Source: Acidimicrobiales bacterium
GTDB lineage: Bacteria; Actinomycetota; Acidimicrobiia; Acidimicrobiales; SZUA-35
Assembly: GCA_020628305.1 (NCBI GenBank)
Contig: JAHDFH010000011.1
Location: 1-42,031 of the forward strand
DNA length: 42,031 nucleotides
Direction of reading: 5' to 3'
Position 1 is the stretch's first letter. Every line of letters begins with the position of its first letter. The position numbers and the translations under genes are program-made. The notes under the pieces are model-generated. The model was not told the origin of the DNA, made no database searches, and saw nothing but the letters and a program-made list of their open reading frames with translations. Shown here piece by piece: positions 5,708-12,816 of the stretch.

Positions 5708-6006
5708 AATTAGTAGATGATTCTCACTTAAAGCGGCTTGCGAACATCATTTCCAGTCAACTGAGACTTGTTATACGCCAAGAGCTTAGGGTTATTGTTG
5801 CGGAGATGACTGACGCGCCAAAAACACAACGAAAGGATAACCAATGGCGCAAAAAAGAAAGTACGTCTCCGACCCGATTAAGCACAGGAGGTGCTGGCGG
5901 GTCAAATTCAGCGATAAATACGTTAGAGAAACAGGCCAAAGAAGCTGGCGATCATTTTCGCCAGACGACTACGAGGACCCGGAAGCGGAAGCGTGGAAAT
6001 TCGTAA
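5704..6006 (+). CDS. Small helical protein overlapping the integrase start
   Basis: GTG 5704 overlaps the previous stop as GTGA. Residues 1-45 encode a convincing helix (HLKRLANIISSQLRLVIRQE). The frame then stays open through the first 160 bases of the integrase gene, where the translation looks like an out-of-frame shadow (Ser/Thr/Arg-rich). Either a 100-residue overlapping gene is real, or the functional part ends earlier through a sequence error or frameshift. No family recognised. Confidence 0.4.
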   Translation: MKLVDDSHLKRLANIISSQLRLVIRQELRVIVAEMTDAPKTQRKDNQWRKKESTSPTRLSTGGAGGSNSAINTLEKQAKEAGDHFRQTTTRTRKRKRGNS

Positions 6007-6926
6007 ACATCGTCCGCGAACGGGCGGATGCAGGCTACTACACCATCGGGCAAGCGATCACCGACTTCATTGCCGAGAAGAAGATGCGCGGCAGAAAACC
6101 GCGCACCCTTGAAAGCTATAAAGAAAGGTTTATGAGAGTGTTTGTTGGCGAGGATTTAGACTTAGGCGTCTCTGATATTGATGAGGCCCTCGCGCGAGAG
6201 CTTTGGGACGCTTACGTCTCAAGGCCTACTAGGCAAACTGGAGAGCCGCCATCTGGTGCTACGCTTTCTGGAATCAAGATAAACCTCAGTACACTGTGGC
6301 GTTGGCTGCGGAAGAAAAAGTTTGTCGAAGTTGACGTGTGGGAAGAGATTGAAATACTTGCTCCAATCAACAGCGGCAAACCGACACTGCGAGCAGATGA
6401 AGCCAAGAAGCTGCTGACCGCTTGCGTGATGCGACCCAAAGAGCGTGGTGCTCTTGGCGTAGCAATCGCGTTAACGATGGGACTCAGGGCCAGCGAGGTA
6501 GTAGGTATTATGCCTAGGGATATAGATTCAGAAGGGACCATCTTGCACGTTCAGGGTACCAAAACCAAAAATGCAAAACGGCCACTCCAAATCCCATCGC
6601 TACTACAGCCCTGGATTGCTGACATGATGACATCTCGAGGGTTGTTCCCGGGCAGTCACCGCGCAAAACATAACGCGGGATGGTTGCGTAGGCAATGCAA
6701 AACCATGTGCAAGCATGCTGGAATTTCCGAGTTTGGCCCTCAGAATCTGCGAGCATCTCACTCGACATTGGCACAGGAAGCGGGTGCAACAGGACAGCTC
6801 GTAGCGGCCTCGTTAGGACATGGCGATGTGTCCACCACCTACCGTCATTACACGGCAGATGGAACTCGTGAGTCAGCGCAGATCAAGAGAGTAATGGGAA
6901 CTCTAAATCCGGGAGTTAAATCATGA
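5844..6926 (+). CDS. int: Tyrosine-family site-specific integrase
   Basis: 360 residues; AAAGGA six bases before ATG 5844 supports the start. An N-terminal arm-binding-like region (residues ~1-60, WRVKFSDKY...RSWRSF) precedes a SAM-like core-binding domain (~65-165) and the catalytic domain (~180-350). Catalytic residues: R215 (GLRASEV), a lysine near 242-245, R303, H326 (SLGHG) and the likely nucleophile Y336. The usual His of HxxR is Gln300 (QNLR). It would recombine attP (7000-7043), just downstream, with the 3' end of a host tRNA-Arg gene. Confidence 0.92.
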   Translation: MAQKRKYVSDPIKHRRCWRVKFSDKYVRETGQRSWRSFSPDDYEDPEAEAWKFVNIVRERADAGYYTIGQAITDFIAEKKMRGRKPRTLESYKERFMRVFVGEDLDLGVSDIDEALARELWDAYVSRPTRQTGEPPSGATLSGIKINLSTLWRWLRKKKFVEVDVWEEIEILAPINSGKPTLRADEAKKLLTACVMRPKERGALGVAIALTMGLRASEVVGIMPRDIDSEGTILHVQGTKTKNAKRPLQIPSLLQPWIADMMTSRGLFPGSHRAKHNAGWLRRQCKTMCKHAGISEFGPQNLRASHSTLAQEAGATGQLVAASLGHGDVSTTYRHYTADGTRESAQIKRVMGTLNPGVKS

Positions 6927-6931
6927 AAAAA

Positions 6932-6972
6932 GTGGGTACCGTAACGGCATTCAACAGGTACCCACAGTACCC
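6932..6972. repeat. Candidate integrase arm-type sites (P arm)
   Basis: GTGGGTACC (6932-6940) and its exact inverse GGTACCCAC (6957-6965) are separated by 16 bases; a further AGTACCC lies at 6966-6972. A matching GGGTACC is on the other side of the core at 7128-7134. Repeats on both flanks of an attP core are the expected arm-type binding sites for the integrase N-terminal domain. Alternatively, the 9-bp inverted repeat is a hairpin at the end of the integrase transcript. Confidence 0.5.
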
Positions 6973-6999
6973 AAAAGCTGCTCTAAATTGCCGCGAAAG

Positions 7000-7043
7000 T
7001 GGTCCCAGCAGGAATCGAACCTGCGGCCCCCGGATTAGGAATC
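7000..7043 (-). other. attP: attP core: 3' part of tRNA-Arg(CCT)
   Basis: On the minus strand this reads as the 3' part of a tRNA: anticodon loop TTCCTAA (anticodon CCT, 7037-7039), 3' anticodon stem TCCGG, 5-base variable loop, T-arm GCAGG-TTCGATT-CCTGC (7008-7024), acceptor strand TGGGACC and discriminator A. No CCA is encoded. The 5' half is missing: the bases before the loop (GCAGA) do not pair with TCCGG, and no D-arm lies upstream. This is the usual attP form, restoring the 3' end of the host tRNA gene on integration. Confidence 0.85.
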
Positions 7044-7127
7044 TGCCTAAAATGTAATCATGTCGACCACATGCAAGGGTCCCATTTTCCCACCGAGCGT
7101 TAGTCATCTTTTTTTAAACAGGAAACT

Positions 7128-7134
7128 GGGTACC
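7128..7134. repeat. GGGTACC, candidate integrase arm site (P' arm)
   Basis: The same heptamer as in the 6932-6972 repeats, on the opposite flank of the attP core. A single copy is weak alone; it gains weight from the flanking pattern. Confidence 0.35.
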
Positions 7135-7147
7135 GATTTTTGCATTC

Positions 7148-7186
7148 AAAAGAAGCCCTTCCGTGCTGCGGTTGGGCTTCTTTTTT
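7148..7186. terminator. Bidirectional intrinsic terminator
   Basis: Stem AAAAGAAGCCC / GGGCTTCTTTT with a 15-base loop. On the plus strand it ends in a run of T, and on the minus strand in TTCTTTT. It lies between the convergent integrase gene and the last late gene, so it should stop both transcripts. Confidence 0.85.
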
Positions 7187-7192
7187 GCGTCG

Positions 7193-7519
7193 TTAATTCC
7201 ATGCACTCGGAAGACCATTTGCATCAAGAATTGCTTCGTACCAACGCAGCAATCCACGCAATGCATGTGCAACTTCTACCCCTCCCCATCTCGGAGAATC
7301 AGGCAGGCAAAGAGCCTCGCATTCAACGCGCCAGTTATGGATCGCTTGCAACGCTTCTGGCGTATCAATAGAAGCAGCTAGCTCGCAGGTTAACGCCATC
7401 AGCTGTCGGTTCATCACGTTTTCAGCGTCAAAGTTCCAATTGCCCGTAGCTATTTCCCGCGCAACAACTGCTCTGAATAGTTTTAGGCACCTAAGGTGCT
7501 GTCGAAGTAGTTCCGGCAT
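7193..7519 (-). CDS. Hypothetical protein, last gene of the late operon
   Basis: 108 residues from ATG 7519; a longer frame to 7612 lies inside the endolysin gene. It overlaps the endolysin 3' end by 29 bases. The protein is predicted helical, with Leu-rich stretches (MPELLRQHLRCLKLF, VAHALRGLLRWYEAIL), and has no signal peptide or membrane segment. Position after the endolysin suggests a lysis-accessory or moron role; no family recognised. The Shine-Dalgarno site is poor, so the start is uncertain. Confidence 0.45.
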   Translation of the reverse strand: MPELLRQHLRCLKLFRAVVAREIATGNWNFDAENVMNRQLMALTCELAASIDTPEALQAIHNWRVECEALCLPDSPRWGGVEVAHALRGLLRWYEAILDANGLPSAWN

Positions 7520-8108
7520 TGATTTGGCTTGTAAGACTTGCAAGCTTGTAGAGCTTCTTAGTCCATTGCTCATAGGTATAGTTGAACTTCCTAACTCGAG
7601 CGGGATAAGCACCGACGTTGCCTTCGATGGTCTCTATATCAACCTTGCCGTCAGGTCTCACCTTTACGTCTGAAACGATGCCAACGTGCCGAGTCCATGT
7701 TGTCTTCCACTTTCGTTTCGGTCCTCTGTAGAAGCAAATAATGTGACCTGGCTTTACATTCTCTGGAGCCACCTTACAGCCGATGGTCGCTACATTGTCA
7801 GCGAGCCGTTTGGCGCCAGAGGAGACTTTGAATTTAAGTGCAACGCCATCTTTTCTTGAGGCCCAAATCAGACAGTAGCTAATAAATGCAGCGCACCAAG
7901 CCTCCCTGGAATTAGCTGGCCTGCCAACGGATGTTAAGTATCGGTCGACATTCTCGCCGCCATTGTTGGCGCCAATCTCAGCTTTGCCCAGTTCGTTCGC
8001 TGCAATCTCCAAAGTCTTAAGCTCTAAGGATCTGGCCGCCAATTCGTCCAGCGTTGGCAAACGTTTGATAAATTTTTTAAACCGCTGATATATGCTCTTC
8101 TTCACCAT
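7491..8108 (-). CDS. CHAP-domain endolysin
   Basis: 205 residues with GAGG five bases before ATG 8108. The CHAP/NlpC-type catalytic core is visible: C72 in EAWCAAFISYC, H141 in TRHVGIVSD and the polar residues of IEGN at ~162-164. CHAP enzymes cut peptidoglycan as amidases or endopeptidases to release virions. There is no signal peptide and no separate wall-binding domain; the first ~30 residues are basic and amphipathic. It follows a holin and an XhlA-like gene, so this is the lysis cassette. Confidence 0.85.
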   Translation of the reverse strand: MVKKSIYQRFKKFIKRLPTLDELAARSLELKTLEIAANELGKAEIGANNGGENVDRYLTSVGRPANSREAWCAAFISYCLIWASRKDGVALKFKVSSGAKRLADNVATIGCKVAPENVKPGHIICFYRGPKRKWKTTWTRHVGIVSDVKVRPDGKVDIETIEGNVGAYPARVRKFNYTYEQWTKKLYKLASLTSQINAGTTSTAP

Positions 8109-8320
8109 GAGTACCTCAATCCAGCTAAAGCCCTAGTCTTCCAAGTGTCTTCTCGATAAATTGTCGCGTCCGCTGCTGCAGACCAGTTCTTTGAGATCCT
8201 GGCCTTGGCACTGATGCCAGCACCAGCCAACATAGCGCTGGAACCAATGTCAGAAAGAGCGAATCCGTATATGTCGACACTTCCAGCACCGATTTCCATA
8301 AGCTGAGCGTCATCAAGCAA
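8102..8320 (-). CDS. Small lysis-region protein, start unclear
   Basis: 72 residues from TTG 8320, but the frame is open and protein-like to about 8381 (SKEELIPPVIEQAY... joins smoothly), where an ATA overlaps the holin stop codon. No ATG, GTG or TTG exists between that point and 8320. The C-terminal 40 residues alternate polar and hydrophobic (AKARISKNWSAAADATIYR) and end in LRYSW, a pattern like an outer-membrane beta-hairpin. It overlaps the endolysin start by 7 bases. Function unknown. A rare ATA start, a frameshift from the holin gene or a sequence error could explain the missing start. Confidence 0.5.
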   Translation of the reverse strand: MLDDAQLMEIGAGSVDIYGFALSDIGSSAMLAGAGISAKARISKNWSAAADATIYREDTWKTRALAGLRYSW

Positions 8321-8376
8321 GTTGCTTGTGTGCTCGTACGCTTGCTCAATTACAGGCGGAATAAGTTCTTCTTTGC

Positions 8377-8637
8377 TTATTCCGCTTTGAGCTTTTCCGG
8401 CTCTAGACCGGCTTCAATTTCAGCTTTGCGTACCGCCGCACCAGCCGCCATTGCAGCTTTCTTTTCACTAGCCCTACCTACCGAATAGACTGGCGTCGGA
8501 AGCATTCCACCAATGAAAGCAAGCCGCCCAATCCAAGCGCTGTCAGGGTTTCCTTGGGTGATGATAAATGCAACTAGCCCGATGACCATTGCGATGGCGG
8601 TTAGCCAAAATTCTGTTGTTTTATATCCTGGTTTCAT
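8377..8637 (-). CDS. Holin-like membrane protein
   Basis: 86 residues. KTTEFWLTAIAMVIGLVAF (residues ~6-25) is the first membrane segment typical of phage holins that begin with a TTEFW-like motif; a second hydrophobic stretch covers ~36-52. The C-terminal ~30 residues are charged and helical, as in most holins. It lies between the XhlA-like gene and the endolysin. Holins form timed lesions in the inner membrane. Confidence 0.75.
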   Translation of the reverse strand: MKPGYKTTEFWLTAIAMVIGLVAFIITQGNPDSAWIGRLAFIGGMLPTPVYSVGRASEKKAAMAAGAAVRKAEIEAGLEPEKLKAE

Positions 8638-8647
8638 TGTTCATTCC

Positions 8648-8959
8648 TTATCCTAAAAGTTGCGCTAACGCCGCTGCTACACCACCGCCCGCAACTGCCG
8701 AACCGACCATGTAACCTACTAGCTTGTTGGTTCTCTCTTTGTACTTTTCTAACTCTTGCTCGACTCGACCTAGCCGTTGCCCTTGACTCACGCGGGAAGT
8801 AAGCACGCTGGCTATTTCTTTTTCGACATTGACAATTCGTCCATCGCACCGCGCCACATCAGTAGCAATGTTCGTAATTTCTCTGAAAATCCCTGAGATG
8901 TTAGTCGCGTTTACATCTGTGTTGGTTGGTGCTCTAAACTCTTCTTCGCTGTTCATCAT
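8648..8959 (-). CDS. XhlA-like holin accessory protein
   Basis: 103 residues with AAGGAAAC before ATG 8959. A heptad-rich coiled coil covers residues ~25-80, and a single hydrophobic C-terminal segment follows (GYMVGSAVAGGGVAAALAQL). This coiled coil plus C-terminal anchor is the XhlA/hemolysin architecture seen beside phage holins. It probably acts at the inner membrane in lysis timing. Confidence 0.65.
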   Translation of the reverse strand: MMNSEEEFRAPTNTDVNATNISGIFREITNIATDVARCDGRIVNVEKEIASVLTSRVSQGQRLGRVEQELEKYKERTNKLVGYMVGSAVAGGGVAAALAQLLG

Positions 8960-8965
8960 GTTTCC

Positions 8966-9316
8966 TTAGGCAAAAGTGGTAACCGCCGACGAGATGACAA
9001 GCTGCCCATCTCTTACAACCGGGTAGCGACTGCCAGATGACAGCTCTACCCAAATGTCATAATCAAAAGTGCCCTCACCAAGCGCGTTGGTGTCTGCGCC
9101 CAAAAGATAGATTTCTGCCTTCCCATCCGTTTCAGGGGCCAGAATATTTATCTCTGCCGAGTCATCTGATGTTTTTGCTAGTAACGGAGGGTCCGGGTCG
9201 GAAATGCTCGCCTTGAGAGAGAAGAACACTTTAGCCCCAGTTAGATCGGTAGGCGTTTTCTCTGCGCCTCCACCTAGCACTTCTTGTGACTCAACGACCT
9301 CAAGTAAGAGTGTCAT
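8966..9316 (-). CDS. Phage structural protein with BppU-like Ig/beta domain
   Basis: 116 residues from ATG 9316, chosen for AAGGGA upstream; the frame runs further to 9367 but over the previous gene. A pattern with a short N-terminal strand, then TPTDLTGAKVFFSLK and a long beta-rich stretch ending near YPVVRDGQLVISS, resembles the N-terminal domain of baseplate upper proteins and related tail-associated proteins. It is the last virion-type gene before the lysis cassette. Confidence 0.5.
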   Translation of the reverse strand: MTLLLEVVESQEVLGGGAEKTPTDLTGAKVFFSLKASISDPDPPLLAKTSDDSAEINILAPETDGKAEIYLLGADTNALGEGTFDYDIWVELSSGSRYPVVRDGQLVISSAVTTFA

Positions 9317-9357
9317 CGATTGTCCCTTTGAAAGGCGTTTGGCTTTGCCGCAGCCCA

Positions 9358-9795
9358 CTAGCGGCACCCCAGAATTGCTCTAATTGGAACTGAAAGACTC
9401 ATCTTCGCTTTAAGTTTCGTACGAACAGAAACCCTACTAGAGATATTTTGAGTTGCTAGGAGGCTTCCCTTTACTGAAAACCCCTCGACCTTGCCCTGTA
9501 CCCGATCTGCGACAGAAAGTGCACCAGACAGCTCCCTTAACAAAGGCAGCTCCCCTGTTCCATCCAGGTACTCTACTGAAAGCACATCCCCTGGACGTGG
9601 AGCACAGAGAGGATCTATCGATATCTCTCCAGTCAGCGGATCAACCTCTGTCCAAGGATCGCCATCTGGGTGTCTTATTGCCACCCCGTTTAGACGAACC
9701 AGTGTACTGCCTGCTAAGTAAGCGCCAGTGGTGAAGAAAGTGCTGTTTAGCCCATCCACCGCACCAATCAAAATCTCGTCTTTCCATTGGGCCAT
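9358..9795 (-). CDS. Tail-associated protein with fibre-type repeat domain
   Basis: 145 residues; ATG 9795 overlaps the upstream stop as TGATG. Residues ~5-75 form a recurrent tail-fibre beta domain: dGLNSTFFTTGAYLAGSTLV, LNG, then a strand ending GDVLSVEYLDGTG. The same pattern occurs once in the upstream gene (9795-10016), so the two arose by duplication. The C-terminal ~70 residues are distinct and basic. It is probably part of the fibre or baseplate periphery. Confidence 0.55.
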   Translation of the reverse strand: MAQWKDEILIGAVDGLNSTFFTTGAYLAGSTLVRLNGVAIRHPDGDPWTEVDPLTGEISIDPLCAPRPGDVLSVEYLDGTGELPLLRELSGALSVADRVQGKVEGFSVKGSLLATQNISSRVSVRTKLKAKMSLSVPIRAILGCR

Positions 9796-10016
9796 CAGCG
9801 AACCTCCAAATACTCGACGGTGATCACATCGTAATCATCTGGGACAAATCCCAAATCAAAACGCCGTGTGCCGTCCTCGCTATGACAATTGTAAACTTTG
9901 GCGCCGTTAAGAAGGAGACGTAGACTGCCTTTCAGGTAGTCCGTCGGCGTAGTGAAAGATTGTCGGACACCGTCTGGACGCTCAAGCGGCAACCGGTTAA
10001 CCCAACAGACACCCAC
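9795..10016 (-). CDS. Single-domain tail protein, paralogue of 9358-9795
   Basis: 73 residues from GTG 10016, which overlaps the upstream TAG as TAGTG; an upstream ATG at 10049 would add a shadow of the previous gene. It contains one fibre-type beta domain: QSFTTPTDYLKGSLRLLLNG through VPDDYDVITVEYLE. It matches the first half of the downstream gene. Likely a small fibre or tail-appendage subunit. Confidence 0.5.
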   Translation of the reverse strand: MGVCWVNRLPLERPDGVRQSFTTPTDYLKGSLRLLLNGAKVYNCHSEDGTRRFDLGFVPDDYDVITVEYLEVR

Positions 10017-10216
10017 TACCACCACCAATGGCCAGAAAGAAGGCCCCACCCAAAGTTAATAATCATGATAAGCGGCATCCACTTCTTTCCTGCTTTTCGT
10101 AGAATTTCACTGTAGGTATTCCCATCCTTCTTATCGACGGCCAAATAGATATCGATAGCGATAAACACTAAAGGAAAGGTAACGAGGATGATTACTGCGG
10201 TTTGGATTGATATCAT
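10016..10216 (-). CDS. Small membrane protein with two predicted TM segments
   Basis: 66 residues in an ATGA overlap with the upstream gene. Hydrophobic segments at ~5-25 (AVIILVTFPLVFIAIDIYL) and ~47-63 (MPLIMIINFGWGLLSG) flank a short Lys-rich loop. It resembles phage membrane proteins of the holin/antiholin or superinfection-exclusion type. Its position among fibre genes, 1.6 kb from the lysis cassette, does not decide between them. Confidence 0.5.
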   Translation of the reverse strand: MISIQTAVIILVTFPLVFIAIDIYLAVDKKDGNTYSEILRKAGKKWMPLIMIINFGWGLLSGHWWW

Positions 10217-10848
10217 GAGATTTCTCCTAAAATAAAATGTCGAATGGTGGCGCCTCCCCCAATTGGGTTATCCAGCCATCCGGTTAAAATATCGGCGGTG
10301 ATTTTATTCTTAAGGCCATCTAGTGAGACCTCGATAAACTCTTCCACTTCTTGCTTTAGCGAAGCCATATAAGCCGTGCCAAGTGCTATAGCTTGCGATA
10401 CGTCGCCTGACGTCTCGGTTGCAGCCAAAAGACCTACAACACTGATACTCATATTGTCGATAACATTACGCCTGCGACGGCGCCCCTCCGTCCTCGACTC
10501 TGCGTTGTTGTAATATTTGTGACGGATCTTGGTGTCGCCTGCACTGCCGTCCTCCCTGTACCAAGTGATGGTTTGCGTTCTAGCTCTTGCGAGAGCCGAG
10601 GAGTCTAACGTGTAAGAAAAGTTCTCTTTGACGACCAAGTCGCTACCAACCTTCTCTCCCGTGGCATCCAAGGCGCAGGAGGCGAAGTAGTTGACGTTCA
10701 GGATCCTTCCTTTTTGCCATTCTATAATTGGATGCAACCGGACGTTCAACCCGTTCACGTAATTGATGCCATGGGGAACCTCCTCAGTGTCATACATATC
10801 TGCATCAGGGATGTATCGGTATATCTTGTAGTCGGTGGGACGCGTCAC
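10213..10848 (-). CDS. Tail-associated hypothetical protein
   Basis: 211 residues. The N-terminal half is beta-rich with a segment (residues ~30-100) of the form NGLNVRLHPIIEWQKGRI...SDLVVKENFSYTLDS...TQTITWYREDG. I recall this from uncharacterised proteins in contractile-tailed phages, placed near fibre genes. The C-terminal half is helical. No enzyme motif is seen. Overlaps at both ends (ATGA type) show it is co-translated with its neighbours. Confidence 0.5.
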   Translation of the reverse strand: MTRPTDYKIYRYIPDADMYDTEEVPHGINYVNGLNVRLHPIIEWQKGRILNVNYFASCALDATGEKVGSDLVVKENFSYTLDSSALARARTQTITWYREDGSAGDTKIRHKYYNNAESRTEGRRRRRNVIDNMSISVVGLLAATETSGDVSQAIALGTAYMASLKQEVEEFIEVSLDGLKNKITADILTGWLDNPIGGGATIRHFILGEIS

Positions 10849-11954
10849 GATTTAAACTCCACAGTAAAGGTCGGGTAAAGGAACGCGTACGAACTTGAAG
10901 TAGCTAGCGGCAAAATTACGTCCCCTTCCTGAAACAAATTGTTCAAACTCAAATCAAACTCAAAAAGATAGGTAAGCGTAGTACTGGTCGCAGTCAGCAC
11001 GTAAGGAAGACCTATTGGATCATTTTGAATAGTCGCCGTCGAAGCAGCGCTGCCCGTCACGCGCTGCCTTACAAGGTTCATAGTGTAAGTGACGTTTGCT
11101 CTGCTTACCGTCGCCCTCACCAAAGCTTTTGTAATCGTCGAATCTTTTTGAACCAAGAATCCTCTACCGAACCTTGGAGGGTTTAACGAACCGTAATTGT
11201 AATTCCAGTGGAGATAACTAAACCCGTAGGAAGTGTTGGGTCCGTACCAGCGGTTGAGATATGCGTACCATCGTCCGGAGGCGGTCTGAACAGTTGTCTC
11301 CTCAGTGGAGGAAACGCTTGTGATGTATCCAGCATCATTGACGAATTGAGAGACGTTTGTCCCCGGCTGACTCGCCGTGTCAGCAAGCCCTCCTTGAATG
11401 TAAGTGGCAAAAGCAGTGGAATGTTCAAAAGCTGCGCTACCCAAAGGAGGAGTGCCAACGATGTCATTGTAGTCACCTGTCACTGCGACCGTTGCCAGCT
11501 GTTGAGGCTGCACTGCCGTGTCGGCCAGAGTTCCCTGAGCAGCTGTCGCAAAGTCTGCAGCATTTGCTGAGGCAGCTGTTCCCAAGTTCGGCGTACCTGC
11601 CAAGTCCGAGTATTGATTAGAAGTCGCCACCGGTGACAGGCCCGTTACTGTTGACGCGGGTTGTGTGCCAACATGTTCGCTTCTGTCCTTGGCATCTTCT
11701 ATTTCTGCGCGCAAAGAAGCGGCATCCACGACCACGGACTGTGTGTCTACTTGGTTGATAGGACTGCCATCTTGAGCCGAGACAGTCAGCTGCCCCGCGG
11801 CTCTGGCGGCTTCGATCTGGTTTGCAGCGTTTTCTATGTCGCCTTGATCGAACCTTTCATCTGTCACCAGGTTTACCGTCTCAGGGTGAACCATCACCAA
11901 GTTAAGCTCAGAAATTTCTACTGTCGGGGTAGCCCCAGTAGTTGTTATAATCAT
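10845..11954 (-). CDS. Tail fibre-like protein with tail repeats
   Basis: About 369 residues from ATG 11954, which overlaps the upstream stop (ATGA). Two tandem repeats of ~36 residues in the middle (YSDLAGTPNLGTAA...LADTAVQP and YNDIVGTPPLGSAA...LADTASQP) are the phage tail-fibre collagen-like repeat type. The C-terminal ~150 residues form a beta-rich, aromatic head domain that would bind the host surface. It is likely the receptor-recognition fibre. Confidence 0.7.
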   Translation of the reverse strand: MIITTTGATPTVEISELNLVMVHPETVNLVTDERFDQGDIENAANQIEAARAAGQLTVSAQDGSPINQVDTQSVVVDAASLRAEIEDAKDRSEHVGTQPASTVTGLSPVATSNQYSDLAGTPNLGTAASANAADFATAAQGTLADTAVQPQQLATVAVTGDYNDIVGTPPLGSAAFEHSTAFATYIQGGLADTASQPGTNVSQFVNDAGYITSVSSTEETTVQTASGRWYAYLNRWYGPNTSYGFSYLHWNYNYGSLNPPRFGRGFLVQKDSTITKALVRATVSRANVTYTMNLVRQRVTGSAASTATIQNDPIGLPYVLTATSTTLTYLFEFDLSLNNLFQEGDVILPLATSSSYAFLYPTFTVEFKS

Positions 11955-12565
11955 AGCCACCTCTCCACGAAAAGATTCGCTCGATATATTGCGGCGTTGT
12001 CGTTGACCGTCGACGCTGCGAATTGAAACTGAAAAGAAATCGTAGAGCCCGGCACTGTGTTCACGTAGACGCCTTCCAGGGTTCTTACGTATCGTTGGTT
12101 GGTCCCGTATGGACCTATCCCTGCTGTGTCTTGCGGCTCTGCCACCACCCTGTCAACGATCGAAGACGAGTTGACTAATAGATCGCATACGAAGTCAGTC
12201 CCAGCGGAGTTCAGTGACCAGACATAGTTTAACCAAACTCTGTATGTCGCAGCGTGTTGCAACACAAAAGATTGGTTTATGTAGTCAATCAAGGTGGTCG
12301 TGTTGTTGTTTGCATCAGTTGTCTCCTGGAAGTGATGCCTGTCCAGGTACGTCACCAATCTGCCAGTTGTCAGGTATTGCGGGTGGTCATCGTCCGTCAG
12401 CCCTGTAAGTGCGCCATGGTCTACAACGGGGGGGATAGGTGTGGTCCAGTTGGAGCCGCCAACACCATCGGCCGTCAGCACTTGGCCAGAAGCCGCAGTC
12501 GATGCGCCTTTGGGCTCATGCAGTTCGGGATCCGTCAGATTGCTATGTTGGATTAATGCACTCAT
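11951..12565 (-). CDS. Fibre/neck appendage protein
   Basis: 204 residues from ATG 12565. The N terminus contains SNLTDPELHEPKGA, a motif common at the start of phage fibre and whisker proteins, followed by a GLTDDDHPQYL segment also frequent in fibres. The C-terminal ~120 residues are a beta-rich jelly-roll-like head similar in character to that of the next gene. Probably a second receptor-binding or appendage subunit. Confidence 0.6.
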   Translation of the reverse strand: MSALIQHSNLTDPELHEPKGASTAASGQVLTADGVGGSNWTTPIPPVVDHGALTGLTDDDHPQYLTTGRLVTYLDRHHFQETTDANNNTTTLIDYINQSFVLQHAATYRVWLNYVWSLNSAGTDFVCDLLVNSSSIVDRVVAEPQDTAGIGPYGTNQRYVRTLEGVYVNTVPGSTISFQFQFAASTVNDNAAIYRANLFVERWL

Positions 12566-12816
12566 GCGTGAGTCACGAAATCGCAGCCAGCAATAATGAT
12601 GCATAGGTCTGCGGTAAAGGTTAAGTCCTCTAGAGGAAGAAGCCCTGCCAAGCCTGTGGCATTGATTTGCAGCTTCTCGTCTCCCCCTGGGTTCAATATC
12701 GATGTCGTAATATTGGTTCCAGCTACGATCTTTTCGTTCAGATACTTAGAAGTCGTATCGGCATCAGTTACGCCAACCCTCTCGTCTAAGTTTCTAGGAT
12801 TCTTCGTTTGCGCCAT
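12562..12816 (-). CDS. Small fibre-associated protein
   Basis: 84 residues; AAGGTGGAAG precedes ATG 12816, which lies inside the upstream gene. The middle (KYLNEKIVAGTNITTSILNPGG) resembles the repeated strand-turn segments of phage trimeric appendages. Its stop overlaps the next fibre start. Role inferred from context only. Confidence 0.45.
   Translation of the reverse strand: MAQTKNPRNLDERVGVTDADTTSKYLNEKIVAGTNITTSILNPGGDEKLQINATGLAGLLPLEDLTFTADLCIIIAGCDFVTHA

Noticed and set aside
7000-7100. A complete functional tRNA-Arg gene
   Set aside because: Only the part from the anticodon loop to the acceptor end is present; the 5' anticodon stem does not pair and no D-arm is found.
6916-7107. 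63-codon minus-strand frame across attP
   Set aside because: It is a translation of the tRNA-derived core and its flanks; composition and position show no coding signal.
8125-8349. 74-codon minus-strand frame in the lysis region
   Set aside because: It competes with the 8102 frame, which reads smoothly as protein over its whole length; this one has low-quality composition.
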